Below the pieces are notes generated by a model, which saw only the letters and a list, made by a program, of their open reading frames with translations, was not told the DNA's origin and searched no databases. From Sphingopyxis sp. (GTDB lineage: Bacteria > Pseudomonadota > Alphaproteobacteria > Sphingomonadales > Sphingomonadaceae), in NCBI GenBank assembly GCA_026125835.1, contig JAHCKJ010000095.1, forward strand, positions 1-7,532: DNA of 7,532 nucleotides. Reading direction: 5' to 3'. The position numbers were made by a program, and so were the translations under genes. Below are positions 5,979-7,532 of the stretch, one piece after another (the stretch's first letter is position 1; every line of letters begins with the position of its first letter).

Positions 5979-6458
5979 TCAGGCGCAGCGGCTATAGCGC
6001 ATCGACGGCGCGTCGGCACCCTCGTCGAGATCGTGGCGGACCAGCGTCCTGCCATCGTCGGCAAGCTCGAGCCGCATCCGCCGGTCCCATTCCTCCCCCT
6101 CGCCGCTGAACCGGTAATCGGCGACAATGCGGGCCGCGTCAGACTCGCGAACCCGGGCCAGTTCGCCGTGCGATTCGTGAAAGCGCAGGTTCGCCGCATC
6201 GATCGTCAGCACGGTGAGGTCGGTTCCCGGTCGTTTTATGCAATCGGCCGCGTCGATGGCCCAGCGTCCCCGGATCGCAGCCGGGATTGCTCCGTCGTTC
6301 GCCGCCTTCGGCGCCGTTGGCTTCCGCGGCGCGACCATGTCGGTAGCCGGCGGTGCCACCGTGTCGGCGGCTGGCGACATATCGGCCGCTTTCTCCGCGC
6401 CGCCGCTGCCGCACGCCGCGAGCAGAAACACCGCGGGCATCGTCATCCATCGCGTCAT
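5979..6458 (-). CDS. Predicted lipoprotein, unknown function (159 aa)
   Basis: The N-terminus is a classic lipoprotein signal: Arg3, hydrophobic 6-15, lipobox LAAC with Cys16, followed by GSGG. A low-complexity Ala/Pro/Thr/Asp linker covers about residues 20-58, and a small folded domain covers 60-158, starting IPAAIRGRWAIDAADC and containing LTIDAANLRFHES, a GEGEEWDRRMRLELADDG beta-hairpin and a final Cys158. Cys73 and Cys158 could form a disulfide. I recall similar G-x-W-x(6)-DC lipoproteins in sphingomonads, none with a known function. The start is firm: AAGGAG sits seven bases before ATG 6458. It is 63 nt downstream of mmsA with no terminator between them, so it may be co-transcribed, though an internal promoter cannot be excluded. 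Function is unassigned; a surface or periplasmic role is inferred only from the lipobox. Confidence 0.85.
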   Translation of the reverse strand: MTRWMTMPAVFLLAACGSGGAEKAADMSPAADTVAPPATDMVAPRKPTAPKAANDGAIPAAIRGRWAIDAADCIKRPGTDLTVLTIDAANLRFHESHGELARVRESDAARIVADYRFSGEGEEWDRRMRLELADDGRTLVRHDLDEGADAPSMRYSRCA

Positions 6459-6465
6459 CGTTCGT

Positions 6466-6471
6466 CTCCTT
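6466..6471 (-). promoter_or_regulatory. Ribosome binding site of the unknown lipoprotein gene
   Basis: AAGGAG on the minus strand lies seven bases upstream of ATG 6458, the strongest Shine-Dalgarno match in the window. Confidence 0.75.
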
Positions 6472-6521
6472 CGAGAGGCAAATGCGCGATGGCGGATGCC
6501 GGTTTCATGCCGTGCGACCGA

Positions 6522-7532
6522 TCAACCCATCGTCGGGATGACAAAGGCGTTACCGCCATCGGGCGACCCGTCGGGCCAGCGCGCGGTGATCGTTTTCACC
6601 TTGGTCCAGAATTTCACGCCTTCCATGCCGTGCTGGTTGGTGTCGCCGAACGCCGACCGCTTCCAGCCGCCAAAGCTGTGATAGGCGACGGGGACCGGGA
6701 TCGGCACGTTGATGCCGACCATGCCGACATTGACCCGCGCCGCGAATTCGCGCGCGGCGTGGCCGTTGCGCGTGAAGATCGCCACGCCATTGCCGTACTG
6801 ATGCTTCGACGGCAGTTCGAGCGCGGTTTCAAAATCGGGTGCGCGGACGATCTGGAGCACCGGACCGAAGATTTCTTCCTTGTACGATTCCATGTCGGGG
6901 GTGACATGGTCGAACAGGGTCGGGCCGACGAAGAAGCCCTTTTCGTGGCCCTGCAAGGTGAAACCGCGGCCGTCGACGACAAGTTCGGCGCCTTCGTCGG
7001 CGCATTTCTGGATCCAGCCTTCGACCTTTTCCTTATGCGCCTGCGTCACCACCGGGCCGTAATGCGCCTCGGCATCGGTCGACACGCCGACGCGCAGCGC
7101 CTCGATCGCGGGGATCAATTTTTCGCGGAGGCGGTTCGCAGTGTCCTCGCCGACGGGTACGACGACGGGCAGCGCCATGCAGCGCTCGCCCGCCGAGCCG
7201 AAGGCGGCGCCGGTGAGGTCGTTCACGACCTGGTCGAGATCGGCGTCGGGCATGACGATGCCATGGTTCTTCGCGCCGCCCATCGCCTGCACGCGCTTGC
7301 CGTTCGCGACGCCGCGGTTGTACACATAATGGGCGATGTCCGACGAGCCGACGAAGCTGACCGCGCCGATGTCGGGATGGTCGAGGATCGCGTCGACCAT
7401 TTCCTTGTCGCCGTGGACGGTCTGGAAAATGCCTTCGGGCATCCCGGCTTCGAGGAACAGCTCCGACAGGCGCACGGGCACCGACGGGTCGCGCTCGCTG
7501 GGCTTCAAAATGAAGGCGTTGCCCGTCGCGGT
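6522..7532 (-). CDS. mmsA: Methylmalonate-semialdehyde dehydrogenase, CoA-acylating (5' partial)
   Basis: Converts methylmalonate semialdehyde plus CoA and NAD+ to propionyl-CoA and CO2, the last valine-specific step. The 5' end lies beyond the right edge; 336 residues are visible, about two thirds of the roughly 500-residue family length. They begin TATGNAFILKPSERDP, the NAD-binding ALDH segment. Further motifs: GAVSFVGSSDIAHYV (visible residues about 57-71), AMGGAKNH at about 83-90 where ordinary ALDHs have ELGGK, and the catalytic Cys118 in FGSAGERCMALPV (codon at 7179-7181), a sequence characteristic of MMSDH. Downstream are KEEIFGPVLQIV, the GINVPIPVPVAYHSFGGWKRS stretch with the family's PIPVP signature, and an ending typical of MmsA/IolA. 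IolA-type inositol use is possible in principle, but the valine neighbours favour mmsA. It is the first visible gene of the operon. Confidence 0.97.
   Translation of the reverse strand, partial: TATGNAFILKPSERDPSVPVRLSELFLEAGMPEGIFQTVHGDKEMVDAILDHPDIGAVSFVGSSDIAHYVYNRGVANGKRVQAMGGAKNHGIVMPDADLDQVVNDLTGAAFGSAGERCMALPVVVPVGEDTANRLREKLIPAIEALRVGVSTDAEAHYGPVVTQAHKEKVEGWIQKCADEGAELVVDGRGFTLQGHEKGFFVGPTLFDHVTPDMESYKEEIFGPVLQIVRAPDFETALELPSKHQYGNGVAIFTRNGHAAREFAARVNVGMVGINVPIPVPVAYHSFGGWKRSAFGDTNQHGMEGVKFWTKVKTITARWPDGSPDGGNAFVIPTMG

Overview
The window looks like a GC-rich alphaproteobacterium of the sphingomonad type (Sphingopyxis, Sphingomonas or a relative). This is inferred from the strong GC third-position bias, the tight operon packing, the small lipoprotein families, and GC-rich palindromes of a kind I recall as dispersed in those genomes. 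Genus is not proven from the sequence.

Left, plus strand (1-1292): the C-terminal 304 residues of a multifunctional fatty-acid oxidation protein (3-hydroxyacyl-CoA dehydrogenase part of a FadB/FadJ-like enzyme), which ends at a canonical intrinsic terminator (943-980). A small predicted exported protein of 76 residues follows (1062-1292). It converges on the minus-strand operon, and one long hairpin (1290-1326) contains the stop codons of both convergent genes.

Right, minus strand (7532 down to 1324): a set of genes covering all five enzymatic steps from isobutyryl-CoA to propionyl-CoA, i.e. distal valine catabolism. In transcription order: mmsA (methylmalonate-semialdehyde dehydrogenase, 5' end off the window), a lipoprotein of unknown function, an I78-type peptidase-inhibitor lipoprotein, a Rid-family protein, an isobutyryl-CoA dehydrogenase-like acyl-CoA dehydrogenase, 3-hydroxyisobutyryl-CoA hydrolase, enoyl-CoA hydratase, and mmsB (3-hydroxyisobutyrate dehydrogenase). 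The pathway order is acyl-CoA dehydrogenase (isobutyryl-CoA to methacrylyl-CoA), hydratase (to 3-hydroxyisobutyryl-CoA), hydrolase (to free 3-hydroxyisobutyrate), MmsB (to methylmalonate semialdehyde), MmsA (to propionyl-CoA plus CO2).

Spacing from the lipoprotein downwards is 23 nt, 8-nt overlap, 4-nt overlap, 4-nt overlap, an 81-nt gap, then 1 nt. This implies co-transcription and translational coupling. The 81-nt gap is almost filled by a perfect 26-bp inverted repeat. I found no RNA gene, insertion sequence, CRISPR array or clear promoter. The pathway itself is well known. The unusual points are the envelope-type lipoprotein genes inside a cytosolic catabolic operon, the Rid protein that appears to lack the deaminase arginine, and the two palindromes.
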